Shown in pieces: positions 18,738-28,218 of a stretch of DNA of 64,000 nt. The stretch is from Bacteroidota bacterium. GTDB taxonomy: Bacteria; Bacteroidota; Ignavibacteria; Ignavibacteriales; Ignavibacteriaceae. The notes beneath the pieces were generated by a model that did no database searches, was not told the origin of the DNA, and saw only the letters and a list, made by a program, of their open reading frames with translations. A program made the position numbers and the translations under genes. The number at the start of each line of letters is the position of its first letter. The first letter of the stretch is position 1. The stretch is from assembly GCA_021824145.1 (NCBI GenBank), contig JAKALM010000005.1, positions 62,001 through 126,000 of the forward strand, written 5' to 3'.

Positions 18738-20362
18738 ATTAGTTTGATGATCTGATGCTCAAACTTGTTAATTGAAAGCTCTTCAAAAATATTTTTAAGA
18801 ATATCAGTCCTATATTTGTTTGCAAAATAAATAAAGTTAATCTGTCTTTCCTGTAAAGTTGAATTAGGCAGAATTACATTTACAACCTTATCAATTTGTC
18901 TTAAAGTTGTTTCATATTTTCTTTTTTGAGCATCAATAGTTTTTTCTTTTAGAATTTCGAGATCATGAAAAATTCTCTGTTTATATTTTGAACCGGCATC
19001 ACTCATAGTTTTATCAAATTCAAAAAGTCTTTCCTTTAACTGATCAAGCACATTTTCAATTTTGTAAGATGCTTCATTAAAAATTTCATCAACGGAAGTC
19101 TTAGATATCGAGTCCATAACTTTTAGTTTGAGCTTTTCTGGATCATGGAATAATTCATTTAGGTCAATATCGAATTTTTCAATAATTGGGGAAAGATTTT
19201 TTTCTATAACTGTTGCAGATGAACGTGGATAAATAATTGGCGATTCAATATTATAAAAATCATATAGCGGCATTACTTGAGCAAAATATGAAATTTCACT
19301 TGGCCCGCCTACATAAAATGAAGTTGGTAAAATGTAATCCTGGCAAATTGGTCTAAGTAATACATTTGGACTAAAGTTAGCTGGTTCTGATTCAATTAAA
19401 GATACCAACTCTTCAAGTGAAAATTTTTTTCTTTTTCTCTTTAAGCGAAATTCATTTTCTACAGGCTCAATTAAATATCTTCCTTCTTCATTGCTGTAAA
19501 AAAGATTTATTGGGCGAATTTTTACCTGAGCATGGTATACTTCTTCAAGCTTTGCACTGATTTTTACCAGTTTTTCTGTATGAATTCTAAAGTCAGAAAT
19601 TTCTTTTTTAAAAATTGGTTTAAGAAGATCTTTTATTTTTGAATCTTGCGGATCAAAAATTACAAGTCCATATTGATCAAATATCCAGAATATTAATTCT
19701 TTAAAAGCAGTTTTGAATGTATTGCCTGTTTTATAAAATGATTTGATTTTTTCTAATAAAGGTGCGGTGAATTCTGTAGTTCGTAGATTTTTTTCAAGTT
19801 CTTGATAGAATAAATCCAATGATTCATTAAATTGTAAAGTGCCGACACTTCCTTTATTATCTTCATCAATTAATTCCTTGTCGTAAGCGATATTAATAAT
19901 TTCATTTGAATCATTAACTAAATTAATTTCTCTTACTTCATTAAAATCGTGATCATCTCCTTCGAGCCAGAAAATCGGGACAAAATAATATTCATCGTAT
20001 CGCTCTGAAAGGAAAGAAGCTAATTTTATTGCCGTAATTATTTTATAAAATGTATAAAGCGGGCCGCCAAGAATACCTAACTGTTGGCCTGTAACTACGG
20101 CTAAGGTCTTTTTCTCATTTAAAGAAGAAATATTTTTTTGTGTTTTTGCTGAAGGATTAAATCCTGCATATTGATCTTTCAACACGGCGGCTAAAGTTTC
20201 TCTTGAATGGTTATGAGAATCAGAAATTTTTTTAAATATATTTAGATATTCTTCTTTATCTCGAAAATCAGTTTTGTAAAAATCTTTTACATTTTCAAAT
20301 TCATATAAGTAATCTAGAAATAAATTATGATTTCCTGGGATATCACTGAAACTGATATACAT
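18734..20362 (-). CDS. bshC: Bacillithiol biosynthesis cysteine-adding enzyme BshC
   Basis: From ATG at 20362 the protein is 542 residues. A frame opening at 20404 would add 14 residues, but CTGGAG lies seven bases before 20362, so this start is preferred. The BshC hallmark VTGQQLGILGGPLYTFYK is near residue 80, and further matches are FVPIFWLEGDDHDF with the HDF motif and the C-terminal coiled coil. The enzyme adds L-cysteine to glucosaminyl-malate, the last step of bacillithiol synthesis. BshA and BshB are not in the window. Bacillithiol use fits Bacteroidota/Chlorobi-type organisms. Confidence 0.9.
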   Translation of the reverse strand: MYISFSDIPGNHNLFLDYLYEFENVKDFYKTDFRDKEEYLNIFKKISDSHNHSRETLAAVLKDQYAGFNPSAKTQKNISSLNEKKTLAVVTGQQLGILGGPLYTFYKIITAIKLASFLSERYDEYYFVPIFWLEGDDHDFNEVREINLVNDSNEIINIAYDKELIDEDNKGSVGTLQFNESLDLFYQELEKNLRTTEFTAPLLEKIKSFYKTGNTFKTAFKELIFWIFDQYGLVIFDPQDSKIKDLLKPIFKKEISDFRIHTEKLVKISAKLEEVYHAQVKIRPINLFYSNEEGRYLIEPVENEFRLKRKRKKFSLEELVSLIESEPANFSPNVLLRPICQDYILPTSFYVGGPSEISYFAQVMPLYDFYNIESPIIYPRSSATVIEKNLSPIIEKFDIDLNELFHDPEKLKLKVMDSISKTSVDEIFNEASYKIENVLDQLKERLFEFDKTMSDAGSKYKQRIFHDLEILKEKTIDAQKRKYETTLRQIDKVVNVILPNSTLQERQINFIYFANKYRTDILKNIFEELSINKFEHQIIKLI

Positions 20363-20640
20363 TGCCACTCCAGTTATTGGGATTTTAATGATCAAAAGTA
20401 ACAAAAAGAATTTTTGATAACAATAATTTTACTTCACTTACAATGCTAATAAATCAACTTAAAGTAGTTACCATCACACAAAAATTAAATAATATTAAAA
20501 ATAATTTTTGATTTCTATAATTTAAAAACTACCACCCAGTTGTTCTAAATTAATTTAATGTTTTCAAAAAATAATTTTCAAGAATTTTGTTCTAATAAAT
20601 CTTAGGTTTGGATATTCATTTTAAAAAATATCGTAACTGA

Positions 20641-21525
20641 ATGAGACAAAAATTTCTTTTCAGCTTAATGCTTATTGCGACTATTATTCAGTCTTCGCAG
20701 CCTCAAACCAAAAAAGATTTTAAATTTGATTTTCTTCCGCAAGGATTAAACTTTCTTCCATTAAAAGCCGGAATAGACGAAGCAAGAATGGGACTTCTTT
20801 ATTATACAGCTAACTCAAATATAAAAGTAGATATTGGAAATTCAGTTGATGTTTTGGGCTTCAATTTTCCATCATCAAAAAGTAGAATAACAGTCGGTGC
20901 TGAATTTATGGCTTATGCATATGTAACTTCCTATCTAGCTTATCGGCTTCAAATAGATGCAGTTGATGGATTCTTTGGCGGCAATGTAGTTTATTCTAAA
21001 CAACTTGAAGGCGGTAGATTTGTTGCACGCTTTCGGTATATTCATAGCAGCGCACATTTAGTTGATGGGCATTGGGATAATTCAACAGGAGAGTGGATCA
21101 ATAATGAAAACCCAATTGCTTACGGAAATAATTATGGCGAATTAGTTCTAGCTAAAGAAGATAATTATGGTTGGAGCTTTTTAAGATATTATGGCGGTCT
21201 TTCAATTTCTACTGGAAAGAAAACAGGTGGCAGGCAATTAAACAGAATATTATATAAAGCAGGCGCTGAATATTCATTCCCAAATTTGTTTGGAAAAGTT
21301 TTTAGTAAAGATGAAAATATTTTTCTAGCATTTAATTTTGATGTTAAAGGTATTCCGGAATATATTATAAATCAAAATTATTTAGTTGGAATTAAATTTG
21401 GGAAATGGGAGGGAAAAGGTTTGGTCTTTTATGCTTCTTATTATAATGGTGGAGATGTGTTTAATCAATATTTTAACCAACGAGTGTCTAGGTTTGGATT
21501 AGGTTTTATGTTTGATTTTATTTGA
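20641..21525 (+). CDS. Exported protein, probable beta-barrel, DUF1207-like
   Basis: The 294-residue protein has a signal peptide (about residues 1 to 22, cleavage near QSSQPQ). The remainder is rich in alternating aromatic/polar stretches ending in MFDFI with a C-terminal aromatic region, as in outer-membrane barrels. The core includes ARFRYIHSSAHLVDG and YAYVTSYLAYRLQIDAVDG. I read it as DUF1207-like from the overall pattern (PLKAGIDEARMGL start and the HxSSH-like loop), but a profile search is needed. It lies in a separate rightward transcript whose role is unknown, just before the flippase-like gene. Confidence 0.6.
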   Translation: MRQKFLFSLMLIATIIQSSQPQTKKDFKFDFLPQGLNFLPLKAGIDEARMGLLYYTANSNIKVDIGNSVDVLGFNFPSSKSRITVGAEFMAYAYVTSYLAYRLQIDAVDGFFGGNVVYSKQLEGGRFVARFRYIHSSAHLVDGHWDNSTGEWINNENPIAYGNNYGELVLAKEDNYGWSFLRYYGGLSISTGKKTGGRQLNRILYKAGAEYSFPNLFGKVFSKDENIFLAFNFDVKGIPEYIINQNYLVGIKFGKWEGKGLVFYASYYNGGDVFNQYFNQRVSRFGLGFMFDFI

Positions 21526-21574
21526 GCAAAAATTATTAGCAAAAAATATTTTGAGAGTATGGGCAAAATAATTG

Positions 21575-22558
21575 ATGAAAATTAATTCAATAAATGTGAA
21601 GAAAAATAGTTTTATAACCAGCAAGAAGTTTTATATCATCTTGATAAAATTTATTATTGCTGGCGGTTTAATGTGGTTTATAATTTCCAAAATTGATCCA
21701 GAGGCAATTGTTACATCTGTTAAAGATGCAAATTTGTATTTAATATTTGCTGCTTTATTGTTGATGTTTTTAAATTTATATCTGCAATTCAAAAGGTGGC
21801 GGCTTACTTGCGTTAATGTTCTTTGCATCAATGAAAATAAGAAAATATTAAATTCATTGTTTCTTGGAATTGCAGGAGGTTCATTTACTCCTGCTCGAGC
21901 AGGAGAATATTTTGGAAGGGCAGTTGAACTAAAGGATAAAACATTTATCGAAGTTTCTATAGCTACGTTTATTGATAAAGTATTTCTTTTAATCATCGTT
22001 ACTTTTATAGGATCTTTGGCAGGAATATTATTCATTAAGATATATTATAATGTTACTATTTTTATAACCTTAGCTTTGTTTATAGTAGTGTTTACATTGT
22101 TTTATTTACTATTTATTCTGATTACGAGCAAAAAATTTTGGAGTAACTTATCGTTTGATTATTTAAAATCATCTAAGAGATTTGAAACTTTTCTTAATGG
22201 ACTTAAGATTGTAAAAAATCTTGATAAGAATTACTCAGCCAAGATGATAATTATATCGTTCCTGCAATATTGGTGTTATATTTTTCAATTTGCTCTTTTG
22301 ATTGCAGGCTTCTCAAATCATTTTCGTTTATTGCATTATTTATGGGCTAGTAATCTTGTAATGTTTGCAAAAACCATAATTCCATCAGTCACATTTGCAG
22401 AAATGGGAATACGTGAAGGTGCTTCTATATTTTTTCTTACGAAAATGGGAGAACTTAGTTCCGTTGCATTCAGCGCATCAATTTTTTTATTGATAATTAA
22501 TATTATCCTTCCTTCGTTAATTGGTTTATTTATAATTCTAAAAAAAAATAATGCTTGA
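21575..22558 (+). CDS. Lysylphosphatidylglycerol synthase-like / flippase-domain membrane protein
   Basis: The 327-residue protein has about eight membrane spans. The conserved segment with AGGSFTPARAGEYFGRAVELK near residue 95 and the later IPSVTFAEMGIREGAS are typical of the YbhN/TIGR00374 flippase-like family (LPG_synthase_TM). A preceding TTG at 21572 gives only one additional residue. Members often move or modify lipid-linked molecules at the membrane. Its end overlaps the next glycosyltransferase gene by 8 bp, which suggests the two act together, perhaps on a glycolipid. Confidence 0.82.
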   Translation: MKINSINVKKNSFITSKKFYIILIKFIIAGGLMWFIISKIDPEAIVTSVKDANLYLIFAALLLMFLNLYLQFKRWRLTCVNVLCINENKKILNSLFLGIAGGSFTPARAGEYFGRAVELKDKTFIEVSIATFIDKVFLLIIVTFIGSLAGILFIKIYYNVTIFITLALFIVVFTLFYLLFILITSKKFWSNLSFDYLKSSKRFETFLNGLKIVKNLDKNYSAKMIIISFLQYWCYIFQFALLIAGFSNHFRLLHYLWASNLVMFAKTIIPSVTFAEMGIREGASIFFLTKMGELSSVAFSASIFLLIINIILPSLIGLFIILKKNNA

Positions 22559-23687
22559 ATTTTACTTATTTCTAATATCAATTATTTTACTTCTTTTTTA
22601 TTTGCATTTCTTAGCAGGAATATTAAAAGGATTAAATAAACTAAGCTATTCTACATCCACAAAATTAATTGATGAATTCGTTTCAATAATAATTCCGTTT
22701 CGTAATGAATCGAAAAATATTTTAACAAGTTTGAAAAGCATTGAAAATCAAAATTATCCGAAAGAAAAATTTGAAGTTATATATGTAAATGATAATTCAG
22801 AAGACGATTCACTTAATAAATTAATTTGTGCAAAAAAGTCAGGTAATGTAAAAGTAATTTCGGTGCCGAATGAATTTTTATCCAATGCTCATAAAAAAAG
22901 AGCAATTAGTTTTGGGATTGAAAATTCGCAAGGTGAAATAATAGTTACTACTGATGCAGATTGTCAGCATGGTCCTAATTGGCTAAAGTCTTTAATGGAA
23001 AATTTTGATGATGAAACAGGATTTGTTTCTGGTCCTGTTGAATTTAATGAAGATCACAGTTTATTTAGCAAACTTCAGAAATTAGAGTTTGCAGGATTAG
23101 TTTTTACTGGAGCAGGATTGATCGGCAATAATACTCCAATTATTTGTAATGCAGCTAATCTGACGTACAGAAAATCTTTGTTCGACCAGGTTAATGGATT
23201 TAAGGATCATCTTAATCTATCTTCTGGTGATGATGAAATGCTAATGCAAAAAATTTGGAAAGAAACTAATTATAAAATAAAATTTTGTTTAAACAAGGAA
23301 GCAATTGTTCTTACTGATGCAAATGATACAATTGAACGATTTTATAATCAAAGAAAAAGGTGGGCAAGTAAAGGATTATTTTATGCTGATAAGTTATTAA
23401 TCTTCAAACTGCTTTTAATATTTTTGTTTTATCTAAGTTTTGTTTTACTTCCGGTTGCTGCTGTAATTTTATCAATTCATTATTTATATCTTTTTATTTT
23501 TAACTTAATGATGAAAATTGTTTTTGAGTCGAGAATTATGAAAAAAGGTACTCAATTACTTTATGGAAAAAGTTTACTAAAGTATTTAATTATTTCCGAA
23601 GTTTTTCAAATCCCGTATATAGTTATTGCTGGAGTATCGGGCTTGTTTGGAAATTACAAATGGAAAAACAGAAAAATTAAACGCTAG
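22551..23687 (+). CDS. Family 2 glycosyltransferase, membrane-bound
   Basis: The 378-residue protein has an N-terminal membrane span, a GT-A catalytic domain, and two or more C-terminal spans. Motifs are VSIIIPFRNES, VNDNSEDDS, the DXD-like TTDADCQHG, and a processive-type QRKRWASKG motif. The QxxRW motif is shared with cellulose/chitin/hyaluronan-type enzymes and related processive transferases. It overlaps the flippase-like gene by 8 bp, implying translational coupling. Donor and acceptor are unknown; a cell-surface glycolipid or polysaccharide is inferred from context. Confidence 0.88.
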   Translation: MLEFYLFLISIILLLFYLHFLAGILKGLNKLSYSTSTKLIDEFVSIIIPFRNESKNILTSLKSIENQNYPKEKFEVIYVNDNSEDDSLNKLICAKKSGNVKVISVPNEFLSNAHKKRAISFGIENSQGEIIVTTDADCQHGPNWLKSLMENFDDETGFVSGPVEFNEDHSLFSKLQKLEFAGLVFTGAGLIGNNTPIICNAANLTYRKSLFDQVNGFKDHLNLSSGDDEMLMQKIWKETNYKIKFCLNKEAIVLTDANDTIERFYNQRKRWASKGLFYADKLLIFKLLLIFLFYLSFVLLPVAAVILSIHYLYLFIFNLMMKIVFESRIMKKGTQLLYGKSLLKYLIISEVFQIPYIVIAGVSGLFGNYKWKNRKIKR

Positions 23688-23809
23688 TTTATTAATTATA
23701 TGGAAATATTTTTAAATAATTGTAATATGAATTCTGGTGAAATGGGTAAATTAGAACTTATCAAGTTGCGTTTATTTTAAAATTACAAACAGATTTTTTA
23801 AAGAAATTT

Positions 23810-25699
23810 ATGTCAAATAAAGTAGCGCCTGTAATATTATCGGCATTAGATATAGAAGTTAAATTCGGTGAACAGATAATTTTGGATAAAACTTCTCTTA
23901 GTATTCATGAAGGTGATAGAATTGGATTAGTTGGAAGAAATGGTGCGGGTAAGTCTACTTTTTTAAAAATTATTTCAGGCATAATACAGCCAGATGCTGG
24001 AGAAATAGCAAAGAAGAAAAACCTTGGAATTGGATTTCTATCTCAAGAATTCACTTTGGATGAATCTAAAAATGTTTATGAAAATATTCTTTTAGGGGCA
24101 CAATTAGAATTAGATTTAATTATAGAATATGAAAATTCAAAGTTTGATTCACCTAAGAAACGTCAACTAGAAGAAAAAATTAGGATGTTGGACTCATGGA
24201 GTCTTGAAAAAAGAATTAATATACTTATTCAATCACTTGATGCACCAGAACCTGAAAGAAATATTTCAATTTTGTCTGGCGGAGAAAAAAGGCGAGTTGC
24301 TCTATGCAGAGCATTAATTTCTAAACCAGACATACTCATTTTGGATGAACCAACAAATCATCTGGATACAAAATCAATTGAATGGCTCGAAAACTTTTTA
24401 ACTGGTTATAAAGGAACATTCATATTTGTAACTCATGACAGATATTTTCTTGATAGGATTGCAAATAGAATTGTTGAATTATCTTATGGCAAATTTTATT
24501 CTCATCAAGGAAATTATACTGACTACCTAATTAACAAAGCTGAAAGACAGGCTGTTAAAGAAGTTGAGGAACGCAAGCGTCAGCTTTTTCTTAAACGAGA
24601 ACTTGAATGGATAAGGCGAGGGCCAAAAGCAAGAAGAACAAAAGCTAAAAGCAGAATTGATAATTATTATGAAATTGCTTCACAAGATAACCTTGATGCG
24701 GAGATTGATGTTGAACTTATTATCCCGCCTGCAGAAAGATTAGGCAAAAAAGTTATTGAGCTTAAAAATGTGGGAATTAAAATTGGTGATAAAATTTTAT
24801 TCAAAGGATTTAACTTCAACTTTGAACCAGGAAGAAAAATTGGAGTTGTTGGACAGAATGGTGTTGGGAAAACAACATTATTAAAAATTATTTTAGGTGA
24901 AATATCTCCTACAGAAGGAAAAATAGAAATTGGAGAAACAACTGAATTTAATTATGTCGATCAAGCAAGACTTTTTTTGAATAACGAAGATACTGTTATT
25001 AAAGCAATTGGCGAAGGAAGTGAAATTGTAAAGTTTGGCAAGCAGCAAGTAAGTATATGGACATACTTAAGGCGATTTCTTTTTACAGATGATAAAATTA
25101 ATACTTTGGTTGGCAGACTTTCTGGAGGTGAAAAAAGCAGACTTACTTTAGCAAAGATTTTAGCTAATGGTGGAAATTTCCTTTTGCTGGATGAGCCGAC
25201 AAATGATCTTGACCTGCCAACACTCAGAATACTTGAAGAAGCACTTAATGCATTTGAAGGATGTGTTATAATTGTTAGCCATGATAGATATTTCCTGAAT
25301 AGAATTTGCGATGGTATTTTAGCATTAGAGGGAAACGGAGAAATTTATTTTAGCGAAGGCGATTACGACTATTATTTAGAAAAAAGGAAGTTGAGACTTC
25401 TGATTGATGATTCAACTAAAGGTAAGGAAAAGAAAGAAGATACTCGGATAAAACAAAAACCAAAGAAGCTTAGCTATAAAGATTCATTAGAATTAGAACA
25501 AATAGAAGAAAAAATAATTTCTGCTGAATCCGAAGTTGAAAAAATTGAAAAGATATTTTCTTCTCCTGATTTCTATGACAAGTATGCTGCTCAAACTAAA
25601 GAGCTAAATCAGCAGCTTGAAGATGCAAAAGGAAAAGTAAAAATACTTTATGAAAGATGGGAAGAACTTGAACAAAAGAAAAAATTTATTGAAGAATAA
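23810..25699 (+). CDS. uup: Uup-type ABC-F ATPase
   Basis: The 629-residue protein carries two ABC domains without membrane spans: Walker A GRNGAGKST with LSGGEKRRVAL and DEPTNHLD, then GQNGVGKTT with LSGGEKSRLTL and DEPTNDLD. An ABC-F linker lies between them. The C-terminal 65 residues form a coiled coil ending KILYERWEELEQ, as in Uup (about 635 residues) rather than EttA (about 555). ABC-F proteins act on the ribosome or, for Uup, bind branched DNA and suppress transposon excision. The gene is single, 122 bp after the GT2 gene. Uup versus another ABC-F is fairly certain from the C-terminal domain. Confidence 0.85.
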   Translation: MSNKVAPVILSALDIEVKFGEQIILDKTSLSIHEGDRIGLVGRNGAGKSTFLKIISGIIQPDAGEIAKKKNLGIGFLSQEFTLDESKNVYENILLGAQLELDLIIEYENSKFDSPKKRQLEEKIRMLDSWSLEKRINILIQSLDAPEPERNISILSGGEKRRVALCRALISKPDILILDEPTNHLDTKSIEWLENFLTGYKGTFIFVTHDRYFLDRIANRIVELSYGKFYSHQGNYTDYLINKAERQAVKEVEERKRQLFLKRELEWIRRGPKARRTKAKSRIDNYYEIASQDNLDAEIDVELIIPPAERLGKKVIELKNVGIKIGDKILFKGFNFNFEPGRKIGVVGQNGVGKTTLLKIILGEISPTEGKIEIGETTEFNYVDQARLFLNNEDTVIKAIGEGSEIVKFGKQQVSIWTYLRRFLFTDDKINTLVGRLSGGEKSRLTLAKILANGGNFLLLDEPTNDLDLPTLRILEEALNAFEGCVIIVSHDRYFLNRICDGILALEGNGEIYFSEGDYDYYLEKRKLRLLIDDSTKGKEKKEDTRIKQKPKKLSYKDSLELEQIEEKIISAESEVEKIEKIFSSPDFYDKYAAQTKELNQQLEDAKGKVKILYERWEELEQKKKFIEE

Positions 25700-25758
25700 A
25701 TTATTTCGTTAAATTTATTTAATAAAATTTACATCTAAATATTTGAAAAGGAGAAATA

Positions 25759-26475
25759 ATGAAAAAATTAGTAATTACATTCTTTTGTGTGCTTTTATAT
25801 TCTTCAATTTCTGATTTATTAGCGCAAAATGCTGTTAAAAGTGCAAGCTTGAGACCAGCGAGTGATTCTTCTAAAAACATTCGGACGTATAAAGCAAGCG
25901 AGATTAAAGAATATAAAAGCAAGGGAATAGAAGTTCAGAATTCAAAACAAATTGAAATCCACAAGAGCAGCGATATAAAAATACATAAAGCAAAAGAGGT
26001 TGAGATTTATAAAAGCAAAGAAATTGATGAATATAAATCTAAAAATATGGATTCGCATAATGGTAATGACGTTTTACCAAATGCAAAACATGATGAAAAA
26101 AAAGTGATTGAGAAAAAAATAGATACTAAAAATGATAACAATAAAAATAATGTAGAATCTTTAATCGGCACATGGCATACAAGAATTCCAGGTGCAGTTT
26201 GGCAAACTCCAAGCGGACGCGATGGATATGATAATTTGCATGTTTCTTCCGGATTGAAATCCGGCGATTTAGTTATCAACGCAAATGGTACATATAAATG
26301 GAATTCATATGGCGGAAAGAAAGGTAATTGGATTAAGGGCGATTCAGGTTATCCAATTGTTTTAATTGATAACGTTGAAAAGAAAAAGTGGAGAGTTGGA
26401 TATGACTCAAAACATACTGGTGGCAGAGATATAATTATTTGGGACGGATATATTTGGTACGATGGGAAAAAGTAA
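25759..26475 (+). CDS. Secreted protein with octapeptide repeats and a lipocalin-like tail
   Basis: The 238-residue protein starts with a signal peptide ending near LLAQNA at residues 20-25, preceded by AAAAGGAG ribosome-binding sequence. Residues 44 to 107 are eight consecutive eight-residue units following the pattern [Y/H]-K-[S/A]-x-x-[I/V]-[E/K/D]-x (for example YKSKEIDE and HKAKEVEI), highly Lys/Glu-rich. The C-terminal 100 residues begin LIGTWHTRIPGAVW and include NANGTYKWNSYGG and WRVGYDSK, resembling lipocalin-like beta domains that bind small ligands. I do not recognise this architecture. It is a single gene; ATPase gene uup ends 59 bp upstream. Confidence 0.7.
   Translation: MKKLVITFFCVLLYSSISDLLAQNAVKSASLRPASDSSKNIRTYKASEIKEYKSKGIEVQNSKQIEIHKSSDIKIHKAKEVEIYKSKEIDEYKSKNMDSHNGNDVLPNAKHDEKKVIEKKIDTKNDNNKNNVESLIGTWHTRIPGAVWQTPSGRDGYDNLHVSSGLKSGDLVINANGTYKWNSYGGKKGNWIKGDSGYPIVLIDNVEKKKWRVGYDSKHTGGRDIIIWDGYIWYDGKK
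25888..26079 (+). repeat. Eight 24-bp tandem repeats in coding sequence
   Basis: The coding sequence contains eight units of 24 bp each, each encoding an octapeptide of the form [Y/H]K[S/A]xx[I/V]xx. Units have diverged at the DNA level (Lys codons AAA/AAG, Tyr TAT, His CAT/CAC) but remain in frame. Confidence 0.75.
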
Positions 26476-26737
26476 ACATGTTGGAAATCAAGTAAAAATA
26501 TTTTTTGTAATGTTTGGATAACAAATAGATCTAAACTAAAAGAGTTTTAACTGATTTAACTTCAAATTGTGTTTGCAGATTATGATAATATCTTTTAGAT
26601 AATTATTTAAATTTAAGCTTCTTGCTTAATGTTTTGTGATTATATAAACATTCCCTTTAATTTATTTAAAAACATAAATTAAATCGTTTTAATATTTGAG
26701 ATTTAATTGTATATTGTACTCAAATAAGACATGCCCT

Positions 26738-28036
26738 ATGACGGAAATCGAAAACAATCAAATCAATAAATTAGCAGAAGAAAACAGAAGACTTAAAATT
26801 GCCATTGAAGAACTTTCTGCTTTAAATGATGTAGCAACTGCTATTACCTCTAATCAATCCGTAGAAGATGTAATTGACCTGATAGTTAGAAAATGTATAA
26901 AGCATTTGAAAGTTCAACAAAGTGTAGTTATGCTGCTTGATGAAAAAGATCAGGTTAATCCTTTCCACACAATGATTAGGAAGCAAGATTCAATTTCTGG
27001 CTTTATGCCGTTTCGTCTGGATGCTCAATTAACTGGATGGATGCTAAAAAACAGAAGTCCACTTCTTGTAAATAATTTTAAGGAGGACAACAGATTTAAG
27101 TACATAGTTAAAGAAGAATTTCCAATTAATAATTTACTTAGCGTTCCTATGCTCTTAAAAAATAAAATGGTTGGACTATTAACAGTATTCAATAAACATT
27201 CAGATAGCGGATTTACAATTGAAGATCAGCGGCTTCTTTCAATTTTATCAGCACAGTCTGCTCATATTATTGAAAATGCAAGACTTTATGAAAAAGAACA
27301 AGCATTAATCAGGCTTCAAGAAGAAATGCGGCTTGCAAATGATATTCAAGTCAATCTTTTACCCAAAGAAAATCCTATAATTCCAGGTTATCAAATTGCC
27401 GGAAAAAGTATTCCTGCTAAGGATGTTGGTGGTGATTATTATGATTTCATCCCAATTAAAAATAATCATTTAGCTTTTTGTCTTGGTGACATTTCTGGTA
27501 AAGGCATTCCAGCTGCGTTATTGATGGCTAATCTTCAGGCTTCATTAAGAGGCCAAACACTTATGGATATTCAGTGTAAAGAATGTGTAGCGTTTACAAA
27601 TAATCTTTTGTTTAATAGTACTGATTATAATAAATATGCTACTTTATTTTATGGAGTACTTCATACAGAACTTAACCAAATTACATTTTGCAATGCCGGG
27701 CATAACGAGCCAATTTTAATTGATCATAGTGGAAATGTTTCAAGATTAAAAGAAGGCGGAATGATAGTTGGAATTTTGCCTGAAGTGTCTTATGAAGAAA
27801 AGACAATTGATTTTCCTCATGATACAATTTTGGTAATTTATTCAGATGGAATTACAGAAGCAATGAATAGCAGCGAAGAAGAATTTGGCGAAGAAAAATT
27901 AATTGAATTAATAAAGAAAAATAGATCATTGCCAGCAGATCAATTAGTTAATTTTATTATAAAAACTGTAAATGAATATGTAGGAAATGCTGAGCAAATG
28001 GATGACATGACGCTGGTAATAATTAAAAATGCTTAG
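26738..28036 (+). CDS. GAF-domain PP2C (SpoIIE-type) serine/threonine phosphatase
   Basis: The 432-residue protein starts best at ATG 26738; a TTG at 26696 would add 14 unlikely residues. A GAF domain covers about residues 25 to 190 and a PP2C/SpoIIE domain the rest. The phosphatase metal-site motifs are AKDVGGDYYDFIP, LGDISGKGIPAALLMA, NAGHNEP and YSDGITEAMN with the final DDMTLVI. Such RsbU-type enzymes dephosphorylate Ser/Thr phosphoproteins, often STAS antagonists, in response to signals bound by GAF. No STAS-domain gene is nearby. It is a separate transcript, followed by a hairpin at 28040-28065. Confidence 0.9.
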   Translation: MTEIENNQINKLAEENRRLKIAIEELSALNDVATAITSNQSVEDVIDLIVRKCIKHLKVQQSVVMLLDEKDQVNPFHTMIRKQDSISGFMPFRLDAQLTGWMLKNRSPLLVNNFKEDNRFKYIVKEEFPINNLLSVPMLLKNKMVGLLTVFNKHSDSGFTIEDQRLLSILSAQSAHIIENARLYEKEQALIRLQEEMRLANDIQVNLLPKENPIIPGYQIAGKSIPAKDVGGDYYDFIPIKNNHLAFCLGDISGKGIPAALLMANLQASLRGQTLMDIQCKECVAFTNNLLFNSTDYNKYATLFYGVLHTELNQITFCNAGHNEPILIDHSGNVSRLKEGGMIVGILPEVSYEEKTIDFPHDTILVIYSDGITEAMNSSEEEFGEEKLIELIKKNRSLPADQLVNFIIKTVNEYVGNAEQMDDMTLVIIKNA

Positions 28037-28039
28037 TAG

Positions 28040-28065
28040 ATTAAAATCAAAAGAAAGATTTTAAT
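28040..28065 (+). terminator. AT-rich hairpin after the GAF-PP2C gene
   Basis: ATTAAAATC and GATTTTAAT form a perfect 9-bp stem around an eight-base A-rich loop, four bases after the stop codon. The T-run is weak, so function as an intrinsic terminator is only probable. Confidence 0.5.
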
Positions 28066-28218
28066 TATTGTGTTTATGTTTTGATAGTCATGAATATGGA
28101 AAGTTGATTCTTAAATTTATTATTATTTTTTATTGATATATTATTCATCTCAATTTTTGCGGATAAATTCTTTCATTAACATTTTTAATTTAAAACTCCT
28201 GGGAAGGAGGGAAATAAA

